Source: JAAZKO01 sp964432115 (lineage in GTDB: Bacteria; Patescibacteriota; Microgenomatia; UBA1400; PJMF01). Taken from it: a DNA stretch of 37,509 bases. Position numbers and translations under genes: made by a program. Every line of letters starts with the position of its first letter. The stretch's first letter is position 1. Where the stretch lies: positions 1 through 37,509 of the forward strand of contig CAYSMC010000017.1 in NCBI GenBank assembly GCA_964432115.1, written 5' to 3'. Of this stretch, positions 7,694 to 16,649 are shown piece after piece. The notes beneath the pieces were generated by a model. The model saw only the letters and a list, made by a program, of their open reading frames with translations, was not told the origin of the DNA and made no database searches.

Positions 7694-8665
7694 ATGGCAA
7701 ATAAAAGCCAAACAATTTTAATTACTGGTGGCACGGGTTTTGCTGGAAGTCATTTAGTAGAAGCTTTAATAAAACAAGGTTATAGTAATATTCATTTAAC
7801 CTCCTATCGCGATCAAGCTGGTTTTTTAAACGATTTGATTGGTAGCGATCATATCCACACGCTGGATTTAACCGATCATCAAAAAACTAAAAATTTATTT
7901 AAAAAACTACAACCTCAACAAATTTATCATTTGGCTTCGCTAGCCAACGTGGGAGACAGTTTTAAGCAACAGCAATTTATTTTAGAAACCCACCTCAAAT
8001 TGCAGCTCAATGTGCTTGATGCCATGAAAGAACAATGTCCTCAAGCTCGTCTTTTAAGTATTGGTACCGCCCTTGAATATGAGATTAGTGATCAAGCTCT
8101 GGATGAAAAGGCTCCAATTGGCCCCAATAATCCTTATGCCTTATCAAAAATGATTCAAGATTATTTAAGTTATTCTTATACTCAAAGTGAAAAATTAGAT
8201 ATTGTTCGAGCTCGACCCTTCAATCATATTGGAGAGCGACAAGCATTGGGTTTCGCCACTAGTGATTTTGCAAACGAGATTGTTAAAATTGAAAACGGAC
8301 AAAGCTCTGTTGTCAAAGTTGGTAATTTATCTGCCATCAGAGATTTAACCGATGTTAAAGACATGGTACAAGCCTATATTATTTTGATGACTCAAGGAAT
8401 CCGAGGAGAAGTTTACAACATTGGCTCAGGTATTGGTTATAGTATGGAAGACATTTTAAAAAAGTTAATTGATTTAGCAAAAATAGAAGTAAAATTAGAA
8501 ATTGATCCAGAACGTCTTCGACCAATTGATCGACCCGTATTAATCTGTGACAATAAAAAAATTAAAAATTTGGGCTGGAATACTCAATATAGCATTGAGA
8601 CTACTCTAAAAAGAGTGCTTAATTGGTGGCGCGATCAAGCCAAAAAAACAACTAAGGAAAGGTAA
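7694..8665 (+). CDS. rmd: GDP-6-deoxy-D-mannose reductase-like SDR (Rmd)
   Basis: Likely reduces GDP-4-keto-6-deoxy-D-mannose, the product of the next gene, to GDP-D-rhamnose. The 323-residue extended SDR has TGGTGFAGSH (11-20), catalytic Y148/K152 (YALSK), and the family-typical run RARPFNHIGERQALGF...NLSAIRDLTDVKDMVQAY, a pattern shared by Rmd enzymes. The alternative, a GDP-fucose synthase, usually has a different NVYGP-type loop, so Rmd is preferred. The gene starts directly after the ugd stop and ends three bases before gmd, so the two enzymes of the pathway are paired. Confidence 0.78.
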   Translation: MANKSQTILITGGTGFAGSHLVEALIKQGYSNIHLTSYRDQAGFLNDLIGSDHIHTLDLTDHQKTKNLFKKLQPQQIYHLASLANVGDSFKQQQFILETHLKLQLNVLDAMKEQCPQARLLSIGTALEYEISDQALDEKAPIGPNNPYALSKMIQDYLSYSYTQSEKLDIVRARPFNHIGERQALGFATSDFANEIVKIENGQSSVVKVGNLSAIRDLTDVKDMVQAYIILMTQGIRGEVYNIGSGIGYSMEDILKKLIDLAKIEVKLEIDPERLRPIDRPVLICDNKKIKNLGWNTQYSIETTLKRVLNWWRDQAKKTTKER

Positions 8666-8668
8666 AAC

Positions 8669-9646
8669 ATGAAAAAAGCTTTTATTACCGGTATTACTGG
8701 TCAAGATGGTTCTTATTTAGCAGAATTATTGTTGGATAAGGGTTATCGTGTCTATGGTCTAACCCGTCGAACTAGTACTCAAAATTTTGCTCGAATTCAG
8801 AACATTATTCACAATCCCAATTTAGAATTAGTTTCTGGCGATCTCATGGATCAACATTCACTAACCTTTGCTCTGAAAGAAATTCAACCTGAGGAAGTCT
8901 ATAATTTGGCGGCTCAATCTTTTGTTCAAGCTTCCTGGAAACAACCAATATTAACTGGTGAATTTACTGCTATTGGAGTCGCTAGAGTGCTTGAAGCAGT
9001 CCGTTTGGCATCACCTAAAGCCAAATTTTATCAGGCAAGTTCTAGTGAAATGTTTGGCAAAGTGCGAGAAGTGCCTCAAAACGAAGGTACTCCTTTTTAT
9101 CCTCGTTCTCCTTATGGAGTCGCCAAAGTTTATGGACACTGGATTACAGTTAATTATCGTGAATCATATAAAATGTTTGCTGTTTCTGGAATTTTATTTA
9201 ATCATGAATCACCTCGAAGAGGATTAGAATTTGTCACCCGAAAAATTAGTAATGCTGTAGCAAGAATTAAACTCGGTAAGCAAAAATATATCGAATTAGG
9301 CAATCCTGATTCTAAAAGAGATTGGGGTTATGCCAAAGATTATGTCAAAGCTATGCATTTAATGTTACAACAAGATGATCCCGATGATTATGTAATCGCT
9401 ACTGGCGAAACTCACAGCGTACAAGATTTCTTAGAATTGGCTTGTAAAGCGGCTGGACTTGGTGATTGGCGACAATATTATCAACATAATCCTAAATATG
9501 ATCGTCCGGCAGAAGTTGATGTTTTAATTGGTGATGCCAACAAAGCCAAAAAAGTGCTTAATTGGCAACCGAGTGTTAGTTTTGAAGAGTTAGTACAATT
9601 GATGGTTGAAGCAGATATAGTAATTGAAGAAAAAACTGCTAATTAA
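8669..9646 (+). CDS. gmd: GDP-mannose 4,6-dehydratase
   Basis: Makes GDP-4-keto-6-deoxymannose from GDP-mannose. The 325-residue protein has the diagnostic GITGQDGSYLAELLL (8-22), NLAAQSFVQASW, ASSSEMFGKVRE with S126/E127, Y149/K153 (SPYGVAK), FNHESPRRGLEFVTRKI and the RDWGYAKDYVKAM segment. It is slightly shorter than the usual 345-370 residues. An AAAGG precedes the ATG by about six bases. GDP-mannose itself must come from genes outside the window (no manB/manC here). Confidence 0.95.
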   Translation: MKKAFITGITGQDGSYLAELLLDKGYRVYGLTRRTSTQNFARIQNIIHNPNLELVSGDLMDQHSLTFALKEIQPEEVYNLAAQSFVQASWKQPILTGEFTAIGVARVLEAVRLASPKAKFYQASSSEMFGKVREVPQNEGTPFYPRSPYGVAKVYGHWITVNYRESYKMFAVSGILFNHESPRRGLEFVTRKISNAVARIKLGKQKYIELGNPDSKRDWGYAKDYVKAMHLMLQQDDPDDYVIATGETHSVQDFLELACKAAGLGDWRQYYQHNPKYDRPAEVDVLIGDANKAKKVLNWQPSVSFEELVQLMVEADIVIEEKTAN

Positions 9647-9648
9647 AG

Positions 9649-10836
9649 ATGCAAAAAGCAATTGTTATTATCCCTACCTATAACGAAGCAGGCAATTTGC
9701 CGATTACTATTAAGAAATTGGCCGAAGTTTTTCAAAAAATTGCTGACTGGCAAATGCAAATTTTGGTAGTTGATGATTGTTCTCCAGATGGAACTGCCAA
9801 AATCGTGAAAAATCTGCAAAAAAAATATACATTTTTAAAATTATTAATTAATAAGAAAAAAGCTGGTTTAGGGGCTGCTTACCTCAAAGGCATGGATCAG
9901 GCTTTTAATCAGCTCGGTGCTGATTTAATTTTTGAATTTGACGCCGATCTCTCTCACGACCCGCACAAAATTCCAGCAATGCTTAATCAGATTAACGCTG
10001 GAAGCGATCTGGTTTTAGGTTCGCGTTATATTGCTGGAGGATCTATTCCACAGAATTGGGGTTTACATCGTAAATTTTTAAGTGTGTTTGGTAATTTATT
10101 CATTCGTTTAGTGATGTGGGACTTTTCTATTAATGATTGGACCACTGGTTATCGAGCAATTAAAAAAGAAGTTTATCAAGCCGTAGCAAATGAACTAGAG
10201 TCTGAAAGATTTTTCGGTTATACTTTTCAAATCGGCTTTTTACATAAAGCACGTCGAAAAAAATTTAAAATTAGTGAAGTAGCTTTTGCTTTCAAAGATC
10301 GAGAAATTGGAAAAAGCAAAATAGGACCAGAGTACATCAAAAATACTCTGTTATATATTATGAAAGTCAGAATTCAAGAAATTTTCAAATCTCGGGTGTT
10401 TAAATTTGCTGCAGTGGGCGCAATTGGAGCTCTGATCCAATTATCTTCTTTAGAACTTTATCGTTTTCTATTGCCAAATTTTCATTATTTATTTCTCACC
10501 ACTTATCTAATTGCTACTATTTTGAGTATTGAAACAGCCATTATTAGTAATTTTATTTTTAATAATTTTTGGACTTTTGCTGATCGCAAACTAAAAAAAT
10601 CTTCAATCCCTAAGAAATTTTTAAAATTTAATCTTACCTCTGGAGGTTCACTGTTAATTCAAATGCTAATTGCTGCCATTGGAGAAAACACCTTGGGATT
10701 ATTTACTCTATTTACTCTGCCCATCGTTTTAATCAAAGTTGATACTGGCATGATCTATGCAATCGCCGGCATTTTGTTAGGAATGTTTTGGAACTTTTTT
10801 GCTTACAATGCCTTTATTTGGAAAAAAAAGAAATAG
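9649..10836 (+). CDS. Family 2 polyprenyl-phosphate mannosyltransferase with C-terminal GtrA domain
   Basis: A bifunctional-looking membrane enzyme of 395 residues. The N-terminal GT-A domain (about 1-235) resembles dolichyl-phosphate mannose synthase: IIPTYNEAGNLP, VDDCSPDGTA (41-50), the metal-binding EFDADLSHDP (96-105), GSRYIAGGSI and TTGYRAIKKEVY. From about 246 follow four hydrophobic segments of the GtrA/DPMS type (FKFAAVGAIGALIQ...), thought to anchor the enzyme or flip the lipid-linked sugar. It would load a hexose, probably mannose, from a nucleotide sugar on to polyprenyl phosphate and so supply donors for the GT-C enzymes encoded downstream. The sugar specificity is inferred only from family resemblance. 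Confidence 0.85.
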   Translation: MQKAIVIIPTYNEAGNLPITIKKLAEVFQKIADWQMQILVVDDCSPDGTAKIVKNLQKKYTFLKLLINKKKAGLGAAYLKGMDQAFNQLGADLIFEFDADLSHDPHKIPAMLNQINAGSDLVLGSRYIAGGSIPQNWGLHRKFLSVFGNLFIRLVMWDFSINDWTTGYRAIKKEVYQAVANELESERFFGYTFQIGFLHKARRKKFKISEVAFAFKDREIGKSKIGPEYIKNTLLYIMKVRIQEIFKSRVFKFAAVGAIGALIQLSSLELYRFLLPNFHYLFLTTYLIATILSIETAIISNFIFNNFWTFADRKLKKSSIPKKFLKFNLTSGGSLLIQMLIAAIGENTLGLFTLFTLPIVLIKVDTGMIYAIAGILLGMFWNFFAYNAFIWKKKK

Positions 10837-10854
10837 TTACAAAACCAACTTTAA

Positions 10855-12378
10855 ATGAAAATCTTCAAAAAATATTTAACTTTCAATAATATTTTCTTAA
10901 TTTTAATTATCGCTTTAGCTATTTTTCTGCGTTTTTATAATTTACAAAATACCTTTATGTTTCAAGGTGATCAGGGACGAGATGCTTTAATTGTGGCTAA
11001 TATTTTTAAAGAAAAAGATCCAGTGTTTATTGGTCCGGTAACTAGTATTGGCAACATGTATCTTGGCCCTTTTTACTATTATTTTATGTTGCCATTTTTA
11101 TATTTAAGCTATCCTAATCCGATTGGTCCAGTTTATGCGGTGGCTGCTTTAAGTGTCATTACTGTTGTTCTTATTTATTTGATTAGTAAAAAAATTTTCA
11201 ATCAAAAAGTAGCGGTGTTGGCAACAATTTTTTTTGCCCTATCTCACGTGAGCATTGAGCTGGCTCGTTTTAGTTGGAATCCCAATCCAGCTCCATTTTT
11301 TTCTTTATTAATGTTTTATTTTACTTATTTAGCTTTTAAAAAAGACAGTCGTTATTGGCTCTTGGTTAGTTTAATGTTTAGCATTTTAATCCAATTACAC
11401 TATGTTACCCTTTTATCTTTCGCTGGAGCATTTATTGTTTTTGTTTTAGATTTGAAAAAGAAAATTAAACAACAAAATAGTAAAAAATTACTTCAATCTG
11501 TTTTTTTGGCTATCTTAATTTTTATACTCTCTTTAACTCCATTGATTTTATTTGATTACAAACACGATTGGCGTAATTTTACAGCATTAAAAAACATTTT
11601 TAATAAAGAACAAAGTTTTAATATAGAAAGAAAAAATGATCGAGAAGGAGTGGATGCTATAGTTAAATTGTTGACTGTCGATTTAAAAAAACAAGGTAAA
11701 AAAGTTTTGTTTGAAAGTACTTTTGGCGACATAGGCATGAATAATTTATTTTTATATCTTAGTTTCATTTCTGTTATTTTTTACCTCATAAAACATCATA
11801 AACACATCCCTATAGAAGAAACGTTGCTTTTTAGTTATTTGTTTAGTGGATTACTTGGTTTAAGTTTTTATCAACATGAAGTCTATACTCACTATTTTGC
11901 CTACCTTTTGCCCATGATTTATATTTTTTATGCTTGGTTGCTGAGTAAAATTAAAGCTAAATGGTTTTTTTACACAATTGCCACATTATTTCTTATGTTT
12001 TTTGTCAGAAAAAATTTGGCTTTTTATTCGTTTGAAAAAGCGGGGTGGACAATTAAGGACGTCAAAATGGTAGCAGAAAGTATTCAACAACGTCTGATTA
12101 AAAATGAGAAATATAATTTAGTGCTTTTATCAGAATCAAAAGATTTATATGGAATGAATTATCGCTATTTTCTTTCAACTATGGACAATCCTCCCCTAGA
12201 AATAGAAGATCATCATCAAGCAGAAAAACTTTTTATAATTAATGAAGAAAAAAAAGAACAGGATTTAATCAATCTAGAAATTTATGAAATTCTAGTTTTC
12301 CCTCACAAAAATATTTTAGAGACATATCAATTTGATCCAGGTCCAGAAATTACCGTATTGGGAAATCCAGAAAATTAA
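10855..12378 (+). CDS. GT-C glycosyltransferase, ArnT/PMT (GT39)-like membrane protein
   Basis: A 507-residue protein with about ten membrane segments and a soluble C-terminal tail (from about 385). The first outside loop has the acidic motif MFQGDQGRD (35-43), at the place where GT-C enzymes carry their catalytic acid, and GPVTSIGNMYLGPFYYY resembles the conserved second loop. It should transfer a sugar from a polyprenyl-phosphate donor on the outer face of the membrane. The neighbouring donor synthases support this. The acceptor, glycan or protein, cannot be decided. Confidence 0.75.
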   Translation: MKIFKKYLTFNNIFLILIIALAIFLRFYNLQNTFMFQGDQGRDALIVANIFKEKDPVFIGPVTSIGNMYLGPFYYYFMLPFLYLSYPNPIGPVYAVAALSVITVVLIYLISKKIFNQKVAVLATIFFALSHVSIELARFSWNPNPAPFFSLLMFYFTYLAFKKDSRYWLLVSLMFSILIQLHYVTLLSFAGAFIVFVLDLKKKIKQQNSKKLLQSVFLAILIFILSLTPLILFDYKHDWRNFTALKNIFNKEQSFNIERKNDREGVDAIVKLLTVDLKKQGKKVLFESTFGDIGMNNLFLYLSFISVIFYLIKHHKHIPIEETLLFSYLFSGLLGLSFYQHEVYTHYFAYLLPMIYIFYAWLLSKIKAKWFFYTIATLFLMFFVRKNLAFYSFEKAGWTIKDVKMVAESIQQRLIKNEKYNLVLLSESKDLYGMNYRYFLSTMDNPPLEIEDHHQAEKLFIINEEKKEQDLINLEIYEILVFPHKNILETYQFDPGPEITVLGNPEN

Positions 12379-12394
12379 TATAATAAAGAACAAT

Positions 12395-13153
12395 ATGTCA
12401 ATTTATCTATCAATCATTTTACCTTCTTATAATGAAATGAAAAATATTAAAAGAGGTGTGCTTGATGAAGTCTATAATTTTCTCAAACAATATCCCCACA
12501 CTTGGGAATTGATTTTAAGTGATGATGCTTCAAGTGATGGTACTCAAATTGCCTTAAAAGAATTTGCTAAAAAGGATGAACAAATTAAATTTTTAGCAAA
12601 TCCCCATCGAGGCAAAGGTCCAACGGTCAGTACTGGCATATTAGCAGCTCAAGGCCAATGGCGTCTATTTGCCGATTTCGATCAATCAACCCCTCTCAAA
12701 GAAATTGATTCTTTACTTAAATACAGTGATCAATATCAAGTTATTTTTGGTTCGAGAGAGATAATTGGCGCTCAACGCCAAAAAGAACCCTTTTACCGCC
12801 ATTTGATGGGCAGGGTGTTCAATTTAATCGTTCAAATACTAGCAGTTCCAGGCATGCTTGATACTCAATGTGGTTTTAAATTATTCTCTCAAGAAGCAGT
12901 CAAAACTCTTTTTCCAAAATTATATGTTTACTCAGGTAAAAAAGAACGTCATGACGCTTTCACTGGAGCTTTTGATGTGGAATTATTGTACTTGGCTAAA
13001 AAATATAAGTTTAAAATTAGAGAGGTGCCCGTGGTTTGGCAACATCATGCTACCAATCGAGTTAACCCCATAAAAGATTCTTTTTTAATGTTACTAGATA
13101 TTGTGCACATCAAAATAGCAGACTTATCTGGTAAATATCCTAATCATGAATAA
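12395..13153 (+). CDS. Family 2 glycosyltransferase, dolichyl-phosphate glucosyltransferase-like
   Basis: A 252-residue soluble GT-A enzyme: IILPSYNEMKNI (8-19), LSDDASSDGT (41-50), the metal-binding FADFDQSTP (92-100), GSREIIGA and DTQCGFKLFS. The wording is closest to ALG5/DPM1-type synthases that put glucose or mannose on polyprenyl phosphate; no membrane domain is attached, unlike the gene at 9649. An open frame upstream reaches 12332, inside the previous gene, but MSIYLSIILPSYNE at 12395 is the family start and falls after the previous stop. It overlaps the next gene by eight bases. Confidence 0.85.
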   Translation: MSIYLSIILPSYNEMKNIKRGVLDEVYNFLKQYPHTWELILSDDASSDGTQIALKEFAKKDEQIKFLANPHRGKGPTVSTGILAAQGQWRLFADFDQSTPLKEIDSLLKYSDQYQVIFGSREIIGAQRQKEPFYRHLMGRVFNLIVQILAVPGMLDTQCGFKLFSQEAVKTLFPKLYVYSGKKERHDAFTGAFDVELLYLAKKYKFKIREVPVVWQHHATNRVNPIKDSFLMLLDIVHIKIADLSGKYPNHE

Positions 13154-14420
13154 ACATAATCATCGGCAAACTTTCTTTGATTTATTAATTATCTATCTTT
13201 TTTTAATTCTACTCTGGACTATATTTTCTTTTGTTTTGACCGATCCTAATTTAATATTAATTAACAATCGGTCTTATGTTGATTGGCAACAGTTTTTATG
13301 GCAAAACATTTTACCCAATAATTGTTTGAGGGTGGGTATATATCTAACATTAATTGTGGCTTTAATCATCAACTACCTATATTTAATTAAATTTTGGCCA
13401 AAAAAAATTAAATTTTCTGATAAAAAAATAATAATCACTTTATTAATTTTAATCTCTGTCTTATTAATCAGTTATAACGCACTCTCTCATGATGTTTTTA
13501 ACTATATTTTTAACGCAAGAATATTAATAAAGTATGGAGCGAATCCGCATCATGTTACAGCTATGAGTTTTGCAGATGATCCTTGGTTGCGCTTTATGCA
13601 TAACATTCACACCCCTGCTCCATATGGTCAAGCGTGGACAATTATTTCAATAATTCCTTACATTCTTGGTTTGAATAAATTTTTATTAACTTGGCTAAAT
13701 TTTAAAGTTTTTGCCTTTCTAGGAATGGCGCTGGCTTATTTTTGTCTAAATAAATTATTAAATAAACAAGATGATAAAAGTTTTAAAATTGCTTTATTAT
13801 TTTTAAATCCTTTAATTTTGCTCGAAACAGTGAGCAATGCTCATAACGACTGGTGGATGATGTGGCCAGTACTAGCGAGTTTTCTACTCATTAAAAAATT
13901 TATTCAAGAAAAAAAGAAAAATTATTGTTGGCTAATAGCTATTGTGTTATTAATGATTTTTTCTATTTTAACTAAGTTTGCTAGTTTGTTAACTGTTCCT
14001 TTGCTCGTCTATTATCTTTTTAAAAATCAAGTAGAAAATTGGGCAATTTTTAAAAATAATTTCTTAAAAAAAATAAAAAATGTTATTGATCAATATTTTT
14101 GGGATTTGCTTAGTCTGACTTTCTTTTTACCACTTGTTACTCAACGATCACAACGATTTTTGACTTGGTATTTAATTTGGCCAATGACTTTTTTGCCACT
14201 TTTAAAAAGCAAATGCTGGCGCAACACTTTATTAATTTTTTCTTTTAGTGCTTTACTAAGTTATGTAGTCGACATTATTTATGTACCTTGGCTATATTTT
14301 GATCGTAGTTTACCTAATTTATTACTGTTAAAACAAATAATATTGTGGTTACCCGCCTTGGTCTATAACTTATCTACTTTAGTCGTTATAATTGTTAAAA
14401 ATGTTAAAAATAAACACTAA
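13146..14420 (+). CDS. GT-C mannosyltransferase-like membrane protein
   Basis: A 424-residue protein with about ten membrane segments. The loop after the third segment reads SHDVFNYIFNARI (114-126) and YGANPHHV; together with YGQAW and NPLILLETVSNAHNDWWMM these match polyprenol-phosphomannose-dependent mannosyltransferases (MptA/B, DUF2029-like GT87 relatives), with the Asp of SHD as the likely catalytic acid. It overlaps the preceding synthase by eight bases, so the enzyme making the lipid donor and the one using it may be co-translated. The exact family is uncertain. Confidence 0.7.
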   Translation: MNKHNHRQTFFDLLIIYLFLILLWTIFSFVLTDPNLILINNRSYVDWQQFLWQNILPNNCLRVGIYLTLIVALIINYLYLIKFWPKKIKFSDKKIIITLLILISVLLISYNALSHDVFNYIFNARILIKYGANPHHVTAMSFADDPWLRFMHNIHTPAPYGQAWTIISIIPYILGLNKFLLTWLNFKVFAFLGMALAYFCLNKLLNKQDDKSFKIALLFLNPLILLETVSNAHNDWWMMWPVLASFLLIKKFIQEKKKNYCWLIAIVLLMIFSILTKFASLLTVPLLVYYLFKNQVENWAIFKNNFLKKIKNVIDQYFWDLLSLTFFLPLVTQRSQRFLTWYLIWPMTFLPLLKSKCWRNTLLIFSFSALLSYVVDIIYVPWLYFDRSLPNLLLLKQIILWLPALVYNLSTLVVIIVKNVKNKH

Positions 14421-15924
14421 ACAGCGGCATTATCTGATCATTAGTCTGATCTTAATCTTTTATTTTATATTGACTCTATTTCATTTAAACAAACTGCCAG
14501 TTTTTGCTGATGAAGCAATCTATGTTCGTTGGACACAATTAATTATTGATGATTGGCAACGTTACTTATTTTTTCCCATGAATGACGGTAAGACTCCCCT
14601 GCAAATGTGGTTAATGCTACCTTTTCAATTCATTTTTAACAATCAATTATTTGCGGGTAGATTTTTATCGGTTTTACTCGGCGCAGGCAATATTCTAATC
14701 ATTGGTTTAATTGCTAAAGACTTAAACAATCAGCCAAAAAATAAAAATATCAGTCAATACCTAGCTATGTTTTTAACTAGTATCTTGCCTTTTGTTTTTT
14801 TTCATCACCGCATAGCATTGACTGACGCTTTATTATTTTTAAACCTTAATTTAAGTTTTTATTTCACCCTTAAATTTATCAAAAAACAAAAATTTTTATA
14901 TCTAGTTTTATTAATATTGAGTTTTTTCTTGGCTCTTTTTAGCAAGTTGAGTGCGCTTTTATTTATTCCCAGTTTATTAATGCTAATTTTTTACCAAAAA
15001 AAGTTTTCTTTAAAAAATTTTATCAAAAATATTATTTTGATATTACTGGCTTTGACAGCTGGTTTTTTTCTGTTCTACAACTTACGGTTTCTGCCAGTTT
15101 TTCCTCAATTATTTAAAAGAGGCGGAGATTTTTTATACCCATTTACAACATTGTTTAAACAAAAAATTTTTAGTATTTTTTTGGCAAATATAAAATTTTT
15201 TATTGAGCAATTTTTTGTTTACTTTGGAGTGGCAATATTCATTTTAATCCTAGCTATTTTTAATAAAAAAAATCAACAAGCAGCAATAATATTATTATTA
15301 GCATTCTTAGCTTTTATTATTCCTTTAGCCTGTTTAGGTAAAATTATTTATCCTCGCTATCTATTACCAACTAGTCTCTTTGTTATTGTACTGGCTAGTT
15401 TAAATCTATCTAATTTATTTTTAAATCAACAGAAAATCTATCAAATATTGGGGTGGCTATTACTTTTTTTAATATTAGTTCACAGTAGTAAATTTATAAT
15501 ATCCAGTTATTTTAATATTAATCACATACCTTTTAGTCGGGCTGATCGGATTCAATACTTAGAAGAATGGTCAAGTGGACAAGGAATTTACGAAGTCACA
15601 CAACTGATGCTAAGTACAAGTAAAGAACAAAGTTTAGCGGTCGCTACTGAAGGGTATTTCGGCACTTTGCCTGACGGGATATTAATGTATCTTCATCGCC
15701 AGGATGTAAACAATTTAATGATCGATGGTATCGGCCAACCCATTGTTTCTATCCCAGATGATTTTTTACTCAAAGCAAGTAATTACAACACGCTGTGGCT
15801 AATCGTTAATTCTCATCGTTTAAAAATCGAATTAGATAAAAGTAATTTGATCAATGAATACTGTCGACCAAATAACGCTCCTTGTTTACAAGTTTGGGAT
15901 TTAAGTTATTTACTCAATAAATAG
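14401..15924 (+). CDS. GT39-family (PMT/ArnT-like) membrane glycosyltransferase
   Basis: A 507-residue protein with about twelve membrane segments and a C-terminal soluble part. The first loop has PVFADEAIYVRW with the acidic pair D37-E38 typical of PMT/ArnT, then NDGKTPLQMWLMLP, equivalent to the PPL motif, and FAGRFLSVLLGA. HHRIALTDALLFLN also matches the conserved region of GT39 proteins. The frame is open from TTG 14392, but ATG 14401 is the better start. It overlaps the previous gene by 20 bases and is the last gene of the glycan run. The substrate is unknown; 4-amino-sugars, mannose or others are all possible. Confidence 0.8.
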   Translation: MLKINTKQRHYLIISLILIFYFILTLFHLNKLPVFADEAIYVRWTQLIIDDWQRYLFFPMNDGKTPLQMWLMLPFQFIFNNQLFAGRFLSVLLGAGNILIIGLIAKDLNNQPKNKNISQYLAMFLTSILPFVFFHHRIALTDALLFLNLNLSFYFTLKFIKKQKFLYLVLLILSFFLALFSKLSALLFIPSLLMLIFYQKKFSLKNFIKNIILILLALTAGFFLFYNLRFLPVFPQLFKRGGDFLYPFTTLFKQKIFSIFLANIKFFIEQFFVYFGVAIFILILAIFNKKNQQAAIILLLAFLAFIIPLACLGKIIYPRYLLPTSLFVIVLASLNLSNLFLNQQKIYQILGWLLLFLILVHSSKFIISSYFNINHIPFSRADRIQYLEEWSSGQGIYEVTQLMLSTSKEQSLAVATEGYFGTLPDGILMYLHRQDVNNLMIDGIGQPIVSIPDDFLLKASNYNTLWLIVNSHRLKIELDKSNLINEYCRPNNAPCLQVWDLSYLLNK

Positions 15925-16007
15925 CAATTTGATTTGAAAACTTTAATTTAATTTTATCTTTTTCCAATAAACTATCTTTTGTTAATTATTTTGAAAGGAG
16001 TTGTCTC

Positions 16008-16649
16008 ATGAAACATTTCTCATATTTTGATTTTTTTAAGCACGCCGCCAGCAGTCCTTTGTCTAATATTTTGTTGAATAGTCAACTGGCTCTTAGTAAA
16101 CAAGAAAATAAAGAACAAAGCCTCAAAAGCATTTTGCTTAGTGCTCATTACATCAAAAACCTACTTGATAGTAGTGTAGAAACAAATCAAGAATTATTTT
16201 TGATTAATGATGCATTGGTGGAAATCATTTTATTGAACCAGTGTTTTCATCAAGAAGTAGCTTACAGTAAAAAATTGTCACAAAGTGCTCATATTAGACT
16301 CAATGCTAATAAACTGCTTTTTCAAGAGGTAATTAATTGCCTATTAAACAACGCTGTAGAAGCTTATCAATTGAATAAACTCAATAAAATTGTCTTGGTA
16401 AAAACTCAAATAAAAAATAAAAACTTAGAAATTACTATTACCGATGGAGGAGGCGGTTTAACCTGGTTTCAACAACAATTAGTCGGTAAAAAATTTTATT
16501 CACTTAAAGATAATCACCAAGGGGTTGGTTTATTTTATGCAAAAAAGATTATCAAAAATAAATTTTCTGGAAAAATAAAATTTTTAAGTAAAAAAAACCA
16601 GGGATCAACAGTTATTGTTCAAATTCCTCTCGATTACAATCCAAAATAA
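16008..16649 (+). CDS. Soluble sensor-less histidine kinase
   Basis: A 213-residue protein made of only a dimerisation/phospho-acceptor helix pair and an ATP-binding domain. H12 in FFKHAASSPLSNIL is the H-box, but the acidic residue that normally follows the His is Ala. The HATPase boxes are intact: N-box LLNNAVEAY (near 113-121), G1 TDGGGGL, G2 GVGLFYAKKI and the final GSTVIVQIPL. There is no membrane segment and no input domain. A strong AAAGGAG (15994-16000) lies seven bases before the ATG, unusual for this window. Its 3' end overlaps that of the response-regulator gene by 38 bases, tail to tail, so the two are probably partners. The signal must come from another protein, possibly the membrane kinase-like protein at 17497-18399. 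Confidence 0.82.
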   Translation: MKHFSYFDFFKHAASSPLSNILLNSQLALSKQENKEQSLKSILLSAHYIKNLLDSSVETNQELFLINDALVEIILLNQCFHQEVAYSKKLSQSAHIRLNANKLLFQEVINCLLNNAVEAYQLNKLNKIVLVKTQIKNKNLEITITDGGGGLTWFQQQLVGKKFYSLKDNHQGVGLFYAKKIIKNKFSGKIKFLSKKNQGSTVIVQIPLDYNPK

